This document shows, piece by piece, positions 36,378-48,068 of a DNA stretch of 64,000 nt. Source of the stretch: Phlegmacium glaucopus (taxonomy: Eukaryota > Basidiomycota > Agaricomycetes > Agaricales > Cortinariaceae); contig MU129988.1 in assembly GCA_015039465.1 (NCBI GenBank), positions 67,356-131,355 of the forward strand, in the 5' to 3' direction. The position numbers were made by a program, and so were the translations under genes. The notes under the pieces were generated by a model, which saw nothing but the letters and a program-made list of their open reading frames with translations, did not search any database and was not told where the DNA came from. Positions within the stretch are counted from its first letter, which is position 1; every line of letters begins with the position of its first letter.

Positions 36378-36586
36378 TGACAGAGTTCTAATTGAAATGG
36401 AACTTTGCAAAAGTTCAACTTACCCCTGTTATCAAGTCCACGTGACCGTGCCACTACGCGTGCTTTCAGACTCCGACAACAGTGATAGTGATGTAAGAAA
36501 ACGCGAGTAAGAATGCGAGAGGTCTGTGAATGGTCGAGGTAAAATGTAAATGCTAAGAGAGATCAAACAACAAAAGAAAACAGTAT
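36378..36586. promoter_or_regulatory. short spacer with a CACGTG E-box
   Basis: The spacer lies upstream of the 1,270-aa protein and downstream of the SUN-domain gene, both on the minus strand. It contains CCACGTGACCGTG, a palindromic CACGTG core, near 36440-36452, about 65 bases before the start codon. CACGTG is the site of basic helix-loop-helix regulators; use here is inference from sequence and position. Confidence 0.35.
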
Positions 36587-39566
36587 TCAGAATTCGCCAA
36601 CCAGGTCGACACCCAATTCCGAACCATCGACACTATCAGTGTCGACCCAAGCGTCCCCATCATCTGCAGGACGATCCGCTTTAAACAGTAGGCCATCGGG
36701 GAATTTTGGCTCTGCTTTTCTGGCGGTAGTTACCCTGCCTTTGCTGGCCGACCCTCTGGGAGCACCCGAGATTGGAGAAAAGATATCTTCACTTCCACTA
36801 TCAAACTCAAACTCTCTTGGAGTCCCTGCTCGATCGTGATCAAACCTTGGACCCGGACGTTCATTGCTCCCCCTTTTGGTCCTGTGTCCGCTCCCGCCTC
36901 CTGCACTACTAAATACAGAATAGGGCACTGCGCTCCTCACTTCGTGCAGATGTGCAGTCCTTGCCCACTTTCTGGCACTTTTGGATATGTTATTACCAAC
37001 ACCCCATGAATTAGTGTAATGCATTGGGGAGCCGCCCTGTGAATTGGACCGCTGGAGGGGTCGGAACGAGGGTCGGGTAGGCGTTATTGCTTTGTTTTGG
37101 ACGGTGTGCTGCGTTCTTCGATCTGATGGGGGAGAACGAAGCGAAGGCGCTCGAGAACGAGACGTCATCGTTGTTCCTGTCTGAGGGTAATATTGCCCAG
37201 TAGCACTGTTCAATTGAATTGTTTCGAGTGGTTCCCCTCTTGGCTGCCGTGACGGGAACGTGAATTTTCTGATATTTTCATCTAAAAAAAGTAGGGTAAA
37301 TCACAAGCCTGAAGTTGTTATGAACAATAAAGAGCAACCATATGCATGGGAAGGCTTTTGGGGCTGCGGCCTCGCAGAAGCTCCACTTCTGCTCCGTTCT
37401 TGACTCCTATTACTGCTTCTACTCGCAATGGTATTATTCTTGCCCTTGAATCGATTGGTCCAATCGCTGCCGAAACTGAACTGACGTTTACCCCATTCTT
37501 TCATAGACGTGCTATTGAACCTGACTGGACCATGTTCAATCTCTGTTCGGGAACCCCGAGTTAGACCCATGAACACAACAACAGCGAGGAGAAGACAAAG
37601 CTGGGCAATTCCCAAGCGTTTTTCAAGGACGATCTATTGTTGCGGACAAATTTAATAACAATAGTCAGGAGGGACGAACAGAAGAATTACCTCTTCCGAC
37701 AGATTTTCAACCCGAGAGACGAGATCATGGTACTCCATCTCTAGCTGATATCGTTGCATCTCCCAATCATCAACGGTGCGCTGGTGCATCAACGTTTGAG
37801 CCCGGCTCTACGAAGACATGGATTTCAAAAAGAGTCATTCTTCATAGGTTCTATCATGTACTCACAATACCCTCCAGTCGGCCTACGTCCTCTCCCAATC
37901 TCTTGATTACCTCCCGAATAACACTATTTTGCTGGTCAATATAGCGTGTATAAAGCGTGTGATTGGATTCAATTGCCGTCAAACGATTCATGATAGTACT
38001 GTATATCGATTCTGCACCTCTTGTCGTTGGAGGTACCGGAGATGACACAGCTGGGATAACGGCGACAGAAGGAGAGCCTGCACCTACTACGATGGCAGGT
38101 GTTCCGGAGATAGTCGGTGGCGAGGAAGAATGCGATGGGACGGCAGTAGATGCATTGATGTTATTTGGGATAGCGTGTTCATATACAGATGGGTGAGGAG
38201 AATGTGGGCCGGAGGAAGAAATGGGCATATTGGAGGCTTGAGATTGATTAACGACCGAAGATGGTATGTTTACATTGCTAGATGGCGAGGGTACATGTAC
38301 GTCAGTTGAGGGTGAGTCGAGGATATGTGTTATTGGATCATTAGGGCCATTGATAGTAGAGATGGCTGTTTCTATTGAAGATAAGGTCGCGGTAAATTCA
38401 GTCTGAAGCTCAGAAATGGCAGTAGACAGTAAGGGTGAAGAAGATAGAAGGCTGTTATCAGATGGGAATTTGTCGACCGTGATGTGTTTCGCTATCGGAT
38501 CCATGACGGAGAGTATGGGTGTATTGTCTGATTGATTATCGATCGAAGCATTCAGGGACGACGTTTTATTAATTCGAACGGTTTGGGTGGGTATAGGATC
38601 CTCTAGGATGGCCCCATTAGGCAAAGTAATTTTCCTGTCCTTCTGCAGGTCCGCCTGTTTGACCCTGCTTTCAGCCTCCCAAATGTCCCATTTCCATTGC
38701 TCAAGATGAGTTAGACCGTAAACTCTTAGAAGAGACACAGGGCAAAAGTATTCGTTTCCATAATGGGTTTCAAAGTCGATCCGGATATAGCGGTAGAAGT
38801 CGCGCAGTGAGGTTGGGGGATGAAAAGATTGAACTCCTCGAACGTTCTTAGCCCTGTAGGTTCCAACATGAGTCCAACCGTCAACATCGGTGCTGTATGT
38901 CTTGGCCACGCTAACTGAGAAATCTTTGAATACCCCACTAAAAAATTCGAAGTTCGCCAACTGAACGGTGTCTATTCTGATATCATCGCAAAGTTCCACC
39001 ACTACGAACTTCTTTTCCTTTGGGGAATTGCATGGACTGAGCATGTAACGATCCCGTTTTGAAGATAGAATGGATGACGCCGACTTGGCAGATCGATGGG
39101 AGGTATGGACGCGAGCTGAGCAGTCCAAGCTTGCGTAGTTGAAACGGTCTGTCAAAGGAACTCTAAAATGAGGAGAAACCTCCATCCGTTGCTCTGGAGT
39201 AGCCTTTTCGGGCTTTGAGGAGCCTACAGATGGTGGTACATCATGTAGGGATAGCATAGACTCGCTGCCGTTGTCACTGGTAGTATCACCACCAAGAGAA
39301 GAACGGTTTGTGGCCTCTCTCGCTTTCGCATCGGTGCTTGCCTGCATGGCAGTCTGCTTCGTCTTCCATTCCTCAAATGAAAGCAGAACCTCGTCGTCCA
39401 CAAGCTCAAGAGGCGGCAGGGGCTTAAGACAACATATTGGAGGTTCCGGCGTCTTCGGGACCTGGAGGATTATTGCTCTGAAAGGATCGTTTGGAGAAGT
39501 CGGTTCAGAGAAGACTGGGGACGCGAACAGGAGGATGAGCAGGGCTGTTGGAAGCCACGAGAACAT
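36587..39566 (-). CDS. SLP1: SUN-domain ER membrane protein, SLP1/osteopotentia type
   Basis: SLP1-type SUN proteins act in the ER membrane, where yeast Slp1 with Emp65 protects soluble folding intermediates; this differs from the nuclear-envelope SUN proteins. Four exons join in phase: 39566-37866, 37807-37691, 37633-37339 and 37281-36587, giving 935 codons plus stop. The order is signal peptide (MFSWLPTALLILLFASPVFS), the family motif LLSFEEWK near residue 65, a SUN domain at about 140-280 (RFNYASLDCSARVH, FVVVELCDDIRIDTVQLANF, YRYIRIDFETHYGNEYFCPV, SLLRVYG), a serine/threonine-rich luminal linker, a coiled coil (MQRYQLEMEYHDLVSRVENL), and a membrane helix (GIAQLCLLLAVVVFMGLTRG). A disordered basic cytosolic tail of about 320 residues follows. 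The upstream GTG in frame is disregarded because the ATG gives a clean signal peptide. Confidence 0.94.
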
Positions 39567-39803
39567 TGTAAAACGCCAGCTCACACAGACTGTTTAGACA
39601 GCAATAAATTAGTTAAGGAAACAGCCTGACCCGGCCACGTGGAAAGGACTTAAGCGTTTGAACTATGACCACCACCACGGGCAATCTACTTTCCAGCAAT
39701 TCTCATGGCCATGCGGGCATCATTACCAAGTTCTAATAAAACGAGCCTGAAATAGGGTCAAGTTCTTAATCCCAGGATCCTCCTATCAGAACAAATCACC
39801 ATC

Positions 39804-41160
39804 ATGGCAGACACTGTCGCCTGCGACGCTAAAGGAAGATCGGATATTCTTGGGGAACCTCAAGTCTCTGAACCCCTACATTCTGTGGTATCAGCATTCT
39901 AAACGTTCATGTTCGCGTACGAAAATGGTGTAGGCTCTACATATCGTGCCAGCCTCCAAGCATTTGAATAATACCTCGAATGCCTGTCAGATGGGACATG
40001 CACAGACTGGAGGTTCGTAGTCGAGTTGCTCACGCCTTACGGATATTAAATTTACAATCGCTCTATCTTGCAGATCACAATATTTGATACTATATTCTTC
40101 ACCCCCTTTCCTAGCGCCGATTGGTGCGCTGACTATTGGCAGGCTATCTCCCATGCAGACACGGAGTTCAATCCAGCACGAGCAGGGACGACGCTTGGAG
40201 TGCCTTTCATTTTGAGCACATTAGCAAGTTGTACTATTAAAGAAACTGCTGAGGTTAACGGCGATGGCCACCGGTAGTTTCAACTGTATTGGTGAGTTTC
40301 TCGCGGCGTGGCATTTCAGTATTCAGAGTTTTTATACTTCTAAGGCCAGGCCTCGCACCAATGACCTGACCCTTTGCTTACTTAAACGAGCGAAAGAGAA
40401 AATTCCAAGGCATTGGTTGTTACTCTTGATGCAATGTCCCCTGCTTGGTCTTATTCCTTTATGCTCACAGAATAGGAATACAGACTGGCAAGTTTGATAC
40501 GGTCTTTATGGCTTGTTATACGGAAAACCGCCAATAACCGACGAACATCCGGAATTCCCATGTGAATTGTGATCCTCGCCGAATTTGACAATGGACTCCT
40601 TGCCGGTGATCCCCTGATTCAGGAAGTCATATTCACTGCGACCAAGTGGAAAAATGAGGTTGGCTCAGTCTGTTATCGAGAATGGAAGGACCTCTAATTC
40701 TTGAGGGATAATTGGATGGGCCATTGGTATTAAATGGAATACAGAACGTCTATGTATGTTTTCCTGATCTTGAGTATTTTTTTTAACTGACCGAGATCTT
40801 GAGGACGCAGAAAAGGCATTGAACGGACTCTGATTATGAAATCGTCAAAGGTGAAAGCTGCTCAACAAGCGGGACAGCTGACGAACCTCTTGGGCTTAGG
40901 AGTCCGCACTGGGGCCGACATTTTCAAAGCGCTGGCGCTGGATGCGCAAGCAGTCCTCAGACAGTTCATTTTCATCGATCATCCGGATATTTGAATTTAA
41001 TATACTAGTAAAACTTTACTCAAGTGGGACGTCCATGGTTGTACGGTTCCGTTATGGGGGCAGTTAGGCGTAGAACAGGTCTTGAAGGACATTCTGTGCG
41101 ATTTAGATACCAGCCTTGCCACAAATTTGAGTCAAGGAAAGGGTTGCGCAGTACTTGCAT
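39804..41160 (+). pseudogene. decayed FMN-dependent 2-hydroxy-acid oxidase copy
   Basis: This stretch matches the intact oxidase gene at 41473-43121 segment by segment but is broken. Recognisable pieces include [20 protein letters not shown] (intact: [19 protein letters not shown]), CLLKRAKEK, PPITDEHPEFP, and at the 3' end GRPWLYGS and EQVLKD. In-frame stops interrupt it (for instance directly after GDGHR and after the QAFE segment), and the FMN-binding and SNHGGRQ parts are missing or reduced. The N-terminal half is very divergent. It is a tandem duplicate on the same strand, ending about 310 bases before the intact gene. Confidence 0.85.
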
Positions 41161-41472
41161 GAGACATAAATAGACTTATTGTCCATCCCACTCACTACTA
41201 TACCATAACCATCAAAACTTCCTTTTGCATGGGTTCCATAACTCGAGCAAGTACTTATAAATGAATCGTTTTCGCTTCTACTACTGGATGGGATTTCGGC
41301 TGTAAAATGTCATGACTGTTCTCATCGTTCTTATGACCTTGTGATATCAACGGACACGAAGAGCCGGATTATCTCAGGCTTATCCGAGTAAATCCGCAAT
41401 ATATGAGGCAACTCTCCCACTGTTATCTCTCTTCCTTCGGATAGACGGATTTGTCTTGGATCACTAGCTATC

Positions 41473-43121
41473 ATGGCGACTGGTCCCTTCAACTTGGGAG
41501 GGAATCCATGGAGTTCGTACATGCTCGGTGTCTACGGTGGTCGTTGTGGTCCCCAACCTCTTGGTACGGTAGTCTTCGAGGAAATTGAGGCAAAAGCGCG
41601 CGAAAAGCTTAAAGATTATGGTGGTGCGTTTTTTCTGTTATCCAAGCGTCTTTTCAATCATTTATAAGGTGTAATCACAAGGGGCTTTCATGTACGCTGG
41701 TGGAAGTGCTGGTACAAATTCCACCTACCGCGCCAATCTCCGAGCTTTCGATAAATATGCGATTATCCCTCGAATGCTTATCAATGCAAACAAACGTAGT
41801 TTAGAGGTATGTTGTCATCCGGGTTCAGTCTTCGCCAACATTGAATGAACTGCAGACCACAATATTTGGTGTTGTACATCCTTCACCTATCTTCATGGCA
41901 CCGATTGGGGTGCAGGCTATCTTCCATCCAGATGCTGAGTTCAATCCTGCACGAGCTGGGAAGGCCCTCGGAGTGCCATTCATTTTAAGTACGGCATCAA
42001 GCCGCACCATTGAAGAAGTTGCAGAGGCTAGCGGTGATGGCCATCGTTGGTATCAGCTTTATTGGTTAGTTTATCAGATAATATCTCCTCCACTTTGTAA
42101 CTAACGTCCTCATACACAGGCCTAGTAGCCATGATGTCATCCTTTCTCTGCTCAAACGAGCAAAGGAGAACAACTACAAAGCACTAGTTGTTACTCTAGA
42201 CACCATGTCGATAGGATGGCGACCACATGACCTCGAAAGGTCATTTATTCCTTTTGTGCACGGCGTTGGGGTGCAGGTGGGCATGTCTGACCCGGTGTTC
42301 ATGGCACGATACGGAAAACAACCGGTGACCGATTATCATCCTGAGTTCCCGTATGATTCAGCCAAGTGTGACAAAAAGCTCGTAGCTGGTGATGCCAAGC
42401 TTCAAGAAGACTCGTTCTTGGGAACGGAATGGATCAAGGAAACACATACATATCATAATTGGGATGACCTCAAATTTTTACGAGATAATTGGGAAGGTCC
42501 TTTGGTTCTGAAAGGTATTTTGAGTATCCAAGTGCGTGCCATACCCTTTTATTGTTCCGATTAAAGCGCTTGACATCTGATGCCGTTCAGGACGCGGAAA
42601 AAGCACTGACTTATGGCGTCGATGGGATTATCATATCCAATCACGGTAAACATTTTTTTTTTGCTCCCTAGACAAGGCCCTGCAGCTGATTATCTCCCAT
42701 TTGTCTTCTTAACCTTAGGTGGTCGTCAAGTGGACGGAGCCATTCCAACGTTGCTTGCGTTGGAAATGATCATGAAGTCACCTACGATAAAAGCGGCTCA
42801 ATCTTCGGGACAGTTGACAGTCCTCTTTGACTCAGGAATCCGAACAGGGAGTGACATTATAAAAGCGCTAGCACTTGGTGCACAAGCAGTCCTGCGTATG
42901 CCCCCTTTCAAGCTTTTGAAAGCAACCATATCTGACTAATACATTGAATACAAGTGGGCCGGCCGTGGCTCTACGGTTCGGTTGTTGAAGGGCAAGCAGG
43001 CGTTGAACAGGTCTTGAGGCATACTCTGGCTGATCTGGAAGTCACCCTTGGCCTGGCCGGCTTTACAAACTTGAGCGAGGTTCTAGGCAAGGGAGAAGAG
43101 ATTTTGGTCAAGATAGCATAA
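41473..43121 (+). CDS. FMN-dependent 2-hydroxy-acid oxidase (lactate 2-monooxygenase-like)
   Basis: The enzyme oxidises an L-2-hydroxy acid using FMN in a TIM barrel. It is estimated at about 420 aa over roughly eight exons with 50-60-base introns. Visible elements in order are [92 protein letters not shown] with the FMN lysine, [14 protein letters not shown] with the catalytic histidine (split by an intron between HG and GRQ), and [20 protein letters not shown] with the substrate arginine. These catalytic residues are all present. The block [20 protein letters not shown] after VVTLDT is typical of the lactate 2-monooxygenase-like branch of fungal and bacterial enzymes rather than of yeast cytochrome b2, which has an added heme domain. 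Substrate is unknown. A broken copy lies just upstream. Confidence 0.9.
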
Positions 43122-43618
43122 TGCAGCAAGTAAACCAATATAGTCAAATGTAAGAATCTATGTATAAATTACATTCATGGGCGACGCGAGTAGAATCATC
43201 CTAGGGAGAGACACGATTTCAATCCATTTCATTATGCCTTCGTCAACCCCGGCCTCCGGACATGAGTGCTCCGCGGCTGTATTAGCTTTGTATTTCGTAC
43301 TCTCTCGTACTGGCGATCATTTTCCGTTTCTTGTTTTCTATGCTCTTCTATGTAGATGTAGCACTTCTAGCCTGATTCCTTTCGAATCGCGATCTTCCTC
43401 AGTATTTGGGGTGCGTCCCTGAAAATTGAAATATCACATGGTTGGCCTTGCGAAAAAAAAAACTATACTGGTTCTACTGGAAACGACGGCGTCCTGTCAA
43501 TGTCATAGTATAGCTGAACTGAGATGTGTTCGTAACCTTGGATACTCCAAACAATTATCGATCTAACGGCGAGAAATCCGTGGCAAATTTATTCATTGAG
43601 ATCGACGGGCGCCTAATT
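43122..43618. other. 3' flank of the oxidase gene
   Basis: No gene-like open frame. The open frame at 43177-43422 has no recognisable content. Confidence 0.4.
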
Positions 43619-43790
43619 TAAGAAGCCTCGAGGCAATCGTGAGGCGAAAAGCAAGCAGCTCGCGCGCTGCGGAATGGCCGAGGCCCGTCGACCCATTCCA
43701 GTTCTCTTGTCGAGCCGGTCCAACTCGATTGGACCCCAAAGGTAGGGATTGAACCAGCTAGGCTATTCTATCGACCTAGCTGATTTTAAT
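43619..43790. repeat. GC-richer segment with several hairpins
   Basis: Compact palindromes follow one another: GCCTCGAGGC (about 43623), CAGC..GCGC..GCTG (about 43658-43672), GGTCCAACTCGATTGGACC (about 43718-43736, 7-bp stem) and CAGCTAGG...CCTAGCTG (about 43757-43784, 8-bp stem). On the minus strand the last stem is followed by GGTTCAATCCC, similar to a Pol III box B, with a box-A-like TAGCCTAGCTGG overlapping it. The spacing does not allow a tRNA fold. It may be a structured repeat or a remnant of a tRNA-related element. Confidence 0.4.
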
Positions 43791-43940
43791 CACTTGTGGG
43801 TATTGATAATTATATCTCCCATTACACTTCCATTGCGGGCAGTGGACAATTCCTTCGGGTTGTGGCGCCACAACACGTGAGATTTGACAGTTCCTTCTCT
43901 CAATTGCTTCTACGCTGCTGATTTCTCTGAGCATCTTATT

Positions 43941-44534
43941 CTTCGGGTCATCGTACCGATAGTCTTCTGTTCCATGACGAGGCTGTGCTTACCATTAAAG
44001 CCAACCGGTTACATACGCCAAAACACAGGTCTTGCAATTGGTTTGCTAATGATTTTCATAAGGAAAACTCCCTGGGGGTAGTCTCGTTTAGATGGGGCTT
44101 TCAACGTCTTGGTCGAGAGTGAAATTTGGATGACTTATTCAGGCTCCTAGAACTCGCTCGAAGGAGCTGGGGATTGTTATCAAACGCAAACAAAGGTAAA
44201 TCCATCTAATGAGCTCCAACGGCCAAAAAAAGATATGAGAAAATAACAATTCCCACTGAAGTTCCTTCGAGCGATACGAGCGCGCTGGTCTTATGTAGGA
44301 GCCTGAGACCTCCTTAGACCTATCCTCTTTCTTTTTTTTAATTCGGTTCATCGTACCGATTGTCCATTATTTCATTACGACACTTGTAGAAGCTGTGTTC
44401 CATTGGTTACATACGCCAAAATATTGAGTAAGACTACAATCTCCCGGATAAGGAAACTCCCGTTTATATCTGGATAATCTCGTTTAGATGGGGCTTTCGA
44501 CTTCTCGGGGTCTACAGAGTTTGAGAGTTGGATG
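43941..44534. repeat. direct repeat pair enclosing an inverted repeat
   Basis: Positions 43941-44132 and 44341-44534 are diverged direct repeats offset by 400 bases, sharing TCATCGTACCGAT, GGTTACATACGCCAAAA and CTCGTTTAGATGGGGCTTTC. Between them GGCTCCTA...GCTCGAAGGA...ATTGTTAT (44140-44180) recurs inverted with a longer middle (44243-44308). This is consistent with a duplicated or nested mobile element. Confidence 0.6.
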
Positions 44535-44751
44535 TAAGCCCTTGGACACCCCCCGAAAAAAGGAATATAAGCCCATCATTTTCTGTTAGGTCATTAGTCA
44601 TTAAACTAGGTACATATTGTTTCAAGTTGTGAATTCATTCATTAAATTGGTGGGGGCTTTATGTGAATAATCAGCGTCTTCAGTACCAACCCATAACGTA
44701 GGTTACATAAAGGACACTGCACCGCCACTACAGTATATATCCGAGAGCAAT

Positions 44752-46758
44752 TCAAGATCCGTGAGTGGACGATACAGGCCGCAGCCACGTGCGCCATCCA
44801 CTTTGATCCCACCCTTTTTCGAACTCTTCTTCCGAAAATCGTTGCACTGCCCACGCACGAGCTCTCCATCGCATATGGAATTCATCATCGGGAGAAAGGG
44901 TTAAAGCATTATGAAGAGCCCCTGCAAATCCTTCAATGGTTTCGGCATGAAAACCTTGTTAAAACCTTGTATGAGATCTATGATGGCGATAAGCAGGCAA
45001 TACAATACTACCTGTACGTTCCCCATTAAAGGGTACTATGATGTCCTTTAGGGGTCCGCCTGATGCATGTGCGACTGGAATAACGCCAGCAGCCTATTAT
45101 ATCGATCTTTATCAAAACTCATTGTCGCAAATTGGTTTCATACACACACCATTAGTTCAACGATATTGATGCCAAAGTGTTCATCGACCATCGTGCTCAA
45201 GCCTATACTTGCTTTGGACAACCATGTGAGGATCATAGGGTGGAAAGCATTCACGACGAATTGCACCTGGGACTGCCAATAAGTCAATTAGACACTCCTG
45301 TCGTCTTTAGTTATAACATATTGATCGGGCAAACCTCGATACCAAGTTCTTTTGCGAGCTTGTGGAGGTCACTTACTCGCCGAGCGTCGCCTGGATTGCG
45401 AGTTCCGCCAACAAGTACCAATTTGATCCTTTGGTCGCCATCGGTATACTCTGGATGTTCTTCCAGCAGTCGATGAAATACACGTAATTGCATTGCATGA
45501 TCCTTTTCTGGACTAATATATGTAGAGTTAGACCTGGGAATAAGTTTAGGTATCCACGGCGGAAAATGTTACCGGAATTGCGCCACACTCAGAATAATAC
45601 GTTCCCTGTTTGTCAGGGAAAATTTCGCCATTTCACGAGTATCGCACGGGGGATAAACCAGTTTGGCAGTTTGGGGTGCATTCCGAAGTGCGAAGAACTT
45701 GATGAAGAATAAGGGCGTTAGCATGTGCATTGCATCAAGAAGGACATCGGAATGTTGTAGAATCGAATCGACATGGTTTTTTGTCCATGACGAGTTCACC
45801 ATTAGAAATGATGCGGTCCGGAGTGATAACGCGTAGTAATACATGAAGAGGCGATAGTACCTGGCAATCAAAATGGAAGGCCACGTAAAGATAAAGATTG
45901 GAAGTAAGATCTTACAGAAGCTTAGCCCGGCTCAATGTTGTAGATGATGAGATGTCATCAGTATTTGTGTGCCACTTTTGGCGGGACTTGACCCGAGCCA
46001 GCATCTCATTACTGATAGTTGGGTAATGAACATAGGCTCCAATCGGAATGCGTCCTAAAAGAGCTACCACATGGAAGGTAAAAGCATATCCCATGGTGTC
46101 TGGCAAAATCGGCCTTTGTGAACATTCCGGTTTATTAAATGACGGTCACTCATACCGATATACAGGTCCGGAATTAGTTTTGACATGGCCTCCCAGGCAA
46201 GATACATGGACCCAATACTCTGGCCAAGTAGCGTGAAACGTGGCCATGTAGAATCTTCGACACATTTACGTGTATAAAGGGGTACAAAATGGAGTGAACT
46301 AGGATTCAAGGAAATGTTAAACCTGCTCTGATAGACATATACATGAGCCAATTGAGTTTGACAGTAATTGCGTTTTACCTTGGCTTTATCGATAATCTCT
46401 TCTTTCGAAACGTAGATGTCACCACTATATACGATGCTAACAATGTCAGGATCTGTACGCTGAAGGGCAGCTATAGCCGTCCATAGAACCTTTTCGCCGC
46501 CTCCACTGGCATTACTTCAGAATTTGACTGCATCAGATAAAGTAGAGGCTTTGAGAGAGACATTTACCAATATGGGTGGAAGAAGCCCACCACGCGTCTC
46601 CCGGCATCCTGTATGCCCATTTTCCTGAACAAAGCACTCCGACGAGTCAGGTTTGTTGATCGTAGTCTCCAGCCGTAAACTTGTAATATAAACCAGGCCA
46701 GTGGGAGTTGCAACAGTAATAGACCGAATACTCTTGAAAGCATTGTAACGACTGTCAT
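44752..46758 (-). CDS. ALG11: GDP-Man:Man3GlcNAc2-PP-dolichol alpha-1,2-mannosyltransferase ALG11
   Basis: ALG11 adds the fourth and fifth mannoses to the dolichol-linked N-glycan precursor on the cytosolic face of the ER. Estimated length is about 520 aa over roughly nine exons. An N-terminal membrane anchor ([20 protein letters not shown]) precedes the GT4-type fold: [19 protein letters not shown] (assembled over an intron at 46565-46515), [79 protein letters not shown] and [13 protein letters not shown]. Then come [23 protein letters not shown] and [16 protein letters not shown] with the GT4 EX7E-type region, and [20 protein letters not shown]. The end is [14 protein letters not shown]. 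Two in-frame ATGs (46758 and 46743) are possible starts. Confidence 0.93.
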
Positions 46759-47661
46759 CGTGGTTAGGTGAAACCGTGCCAGTTATGTAATGTGGCCACC
46801 TGTTATAATTGACTGTGTGACAAAGGTTCTCCGACGATGTCAACACACTTTTCTCTTTTGTGATCAGTTTCAATCTACGATACAGCAATTTATGTGGTCC
46901 TTGATAGCTCTTTCAATATCAAATATGGCACTCCAATACAGCCAAGATAAAGCAGGATAAAGCCAAATATTTTTCATGACATACAGTGTGGACACCTCAT
47001 CGTTAGCACATTTCATCCTATTCCAGTGAAAAAAACAACATCATCCATGGAGGTCATGGACCGTGATGACAAGCTACTACGACTAAAGGGAAGCTCGCTA
47101 TCATAATTGGTGCACGATACGAAAGATGCTGCGGGTACTTCTCCTTAAAAGTCATAGATCATAGAGATTGATCTTTCGCTGATCATGGACTTACAGATAT
47201 TAACTTGTGCTGCGGCATGAATGATTTTTTTTGTTCCTGAACCTCGGGTACTTAAGCATCGGGTGTGGAACTCTTGCGTGCCAAAAGCGATTGGGGAACA
47301 AGCGCTAGCAGTGGAGCTACTGCTGCAGAAGCGCTGGATAGGTGATTAATCGAAGAGATCTTACTGAAAATAGAGTAAACCAGTCCACTTGGGTCCTTGG
47401 TTTCTCAGTCATCGAGTCGTTAATCAGTACCGATTTGCATCGGGGGCTGCGCATTGAGTTGGTTCGAATATGAATACGTTCCAAACTGCTCATTCCAGCT
47501 CATTCCCGACAATTTCTTTAAATAGCGGATTTATTTCTTTGCAACAAACCACCCTCATCTGTTCTCCCTTCTTCCCGACGTCCTAAACCTCCTCTGAAGC
47601 CTTTTCGAGCGCACCTTTTTCTCGTCCAAGTACTTTTTTCCCAAGTGCTTATCCGATAAGC
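46759..47661. other. intergenic, no supported feature
   Basis: The region lies between divergent genes (ALG11 on minus, the small membrane protein on plus), so it must hold both promoters. No recognisable open frame or repeat is seen. Confidence 0.45.
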
Positions 47662-48068
47662 ATGGATACCGGATTCCTCCTCGTTTGCTTCTTGGTCTTG
47701 GTGGTTCCATCTTTCGCGGAGCCCATCATCGTCCTTGCCACCGTCGGTGGTAATGACCATATGTCGGCCAGTGTGGTAGAGGGTATCGTTATTGGGATCG
47801 GTATGTTGTACATACCCTTATCATGCGGTACCGCGTTAATGAGTCCGTAGTGGTTTTAATCTCAATCCCCCTCCTTTGGTACATCTACAAGTGGTGCCAT
47901 CGCACCACGCCAAACGCGACACCTCTTTTCACCTCACTTCCTCCGACGTATGTTAGGAACGCTGCGTCCAACAGAACCCGTCATTTCACCTTACCTTCTT
48001 TCTCCCCCCATATCACTCGACCCCAAAGGGCCCACCCAAAAGTGAATGTGCCTACGTCTCGTGCCTAG
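47662..48068 (+). CDS. small predicted type I membrane protein, 118 aa
   Basis: Two exons join in phase: 47662-47800 and 47851-48068, with a 50-base intron GTATGT...CGTAG, giving 118 codons plus stop. The N-terminus is a clear signal peptide (MDTGFLLVCFLVLVVPSFAE). A short luminal segment (VGGNDHMSASVVEG) leads into a membrane helix that the splice completes (IVIGIVVLISIPLLWYIYKW). A basic, proline-rich tail of about 65 residues should face the cytosol. The joined hydrophobic helix is good evidence that the splice is real. No family is recognised and no function can be assigned. Confidence 0.55.

Noticed and set aside
43718..43784. tRNA-like hairpins beside GGTTCAATCCC
   Set aside because: Box A and box B overlap and no cloverleaf can be drawn, so no tRNA is called.
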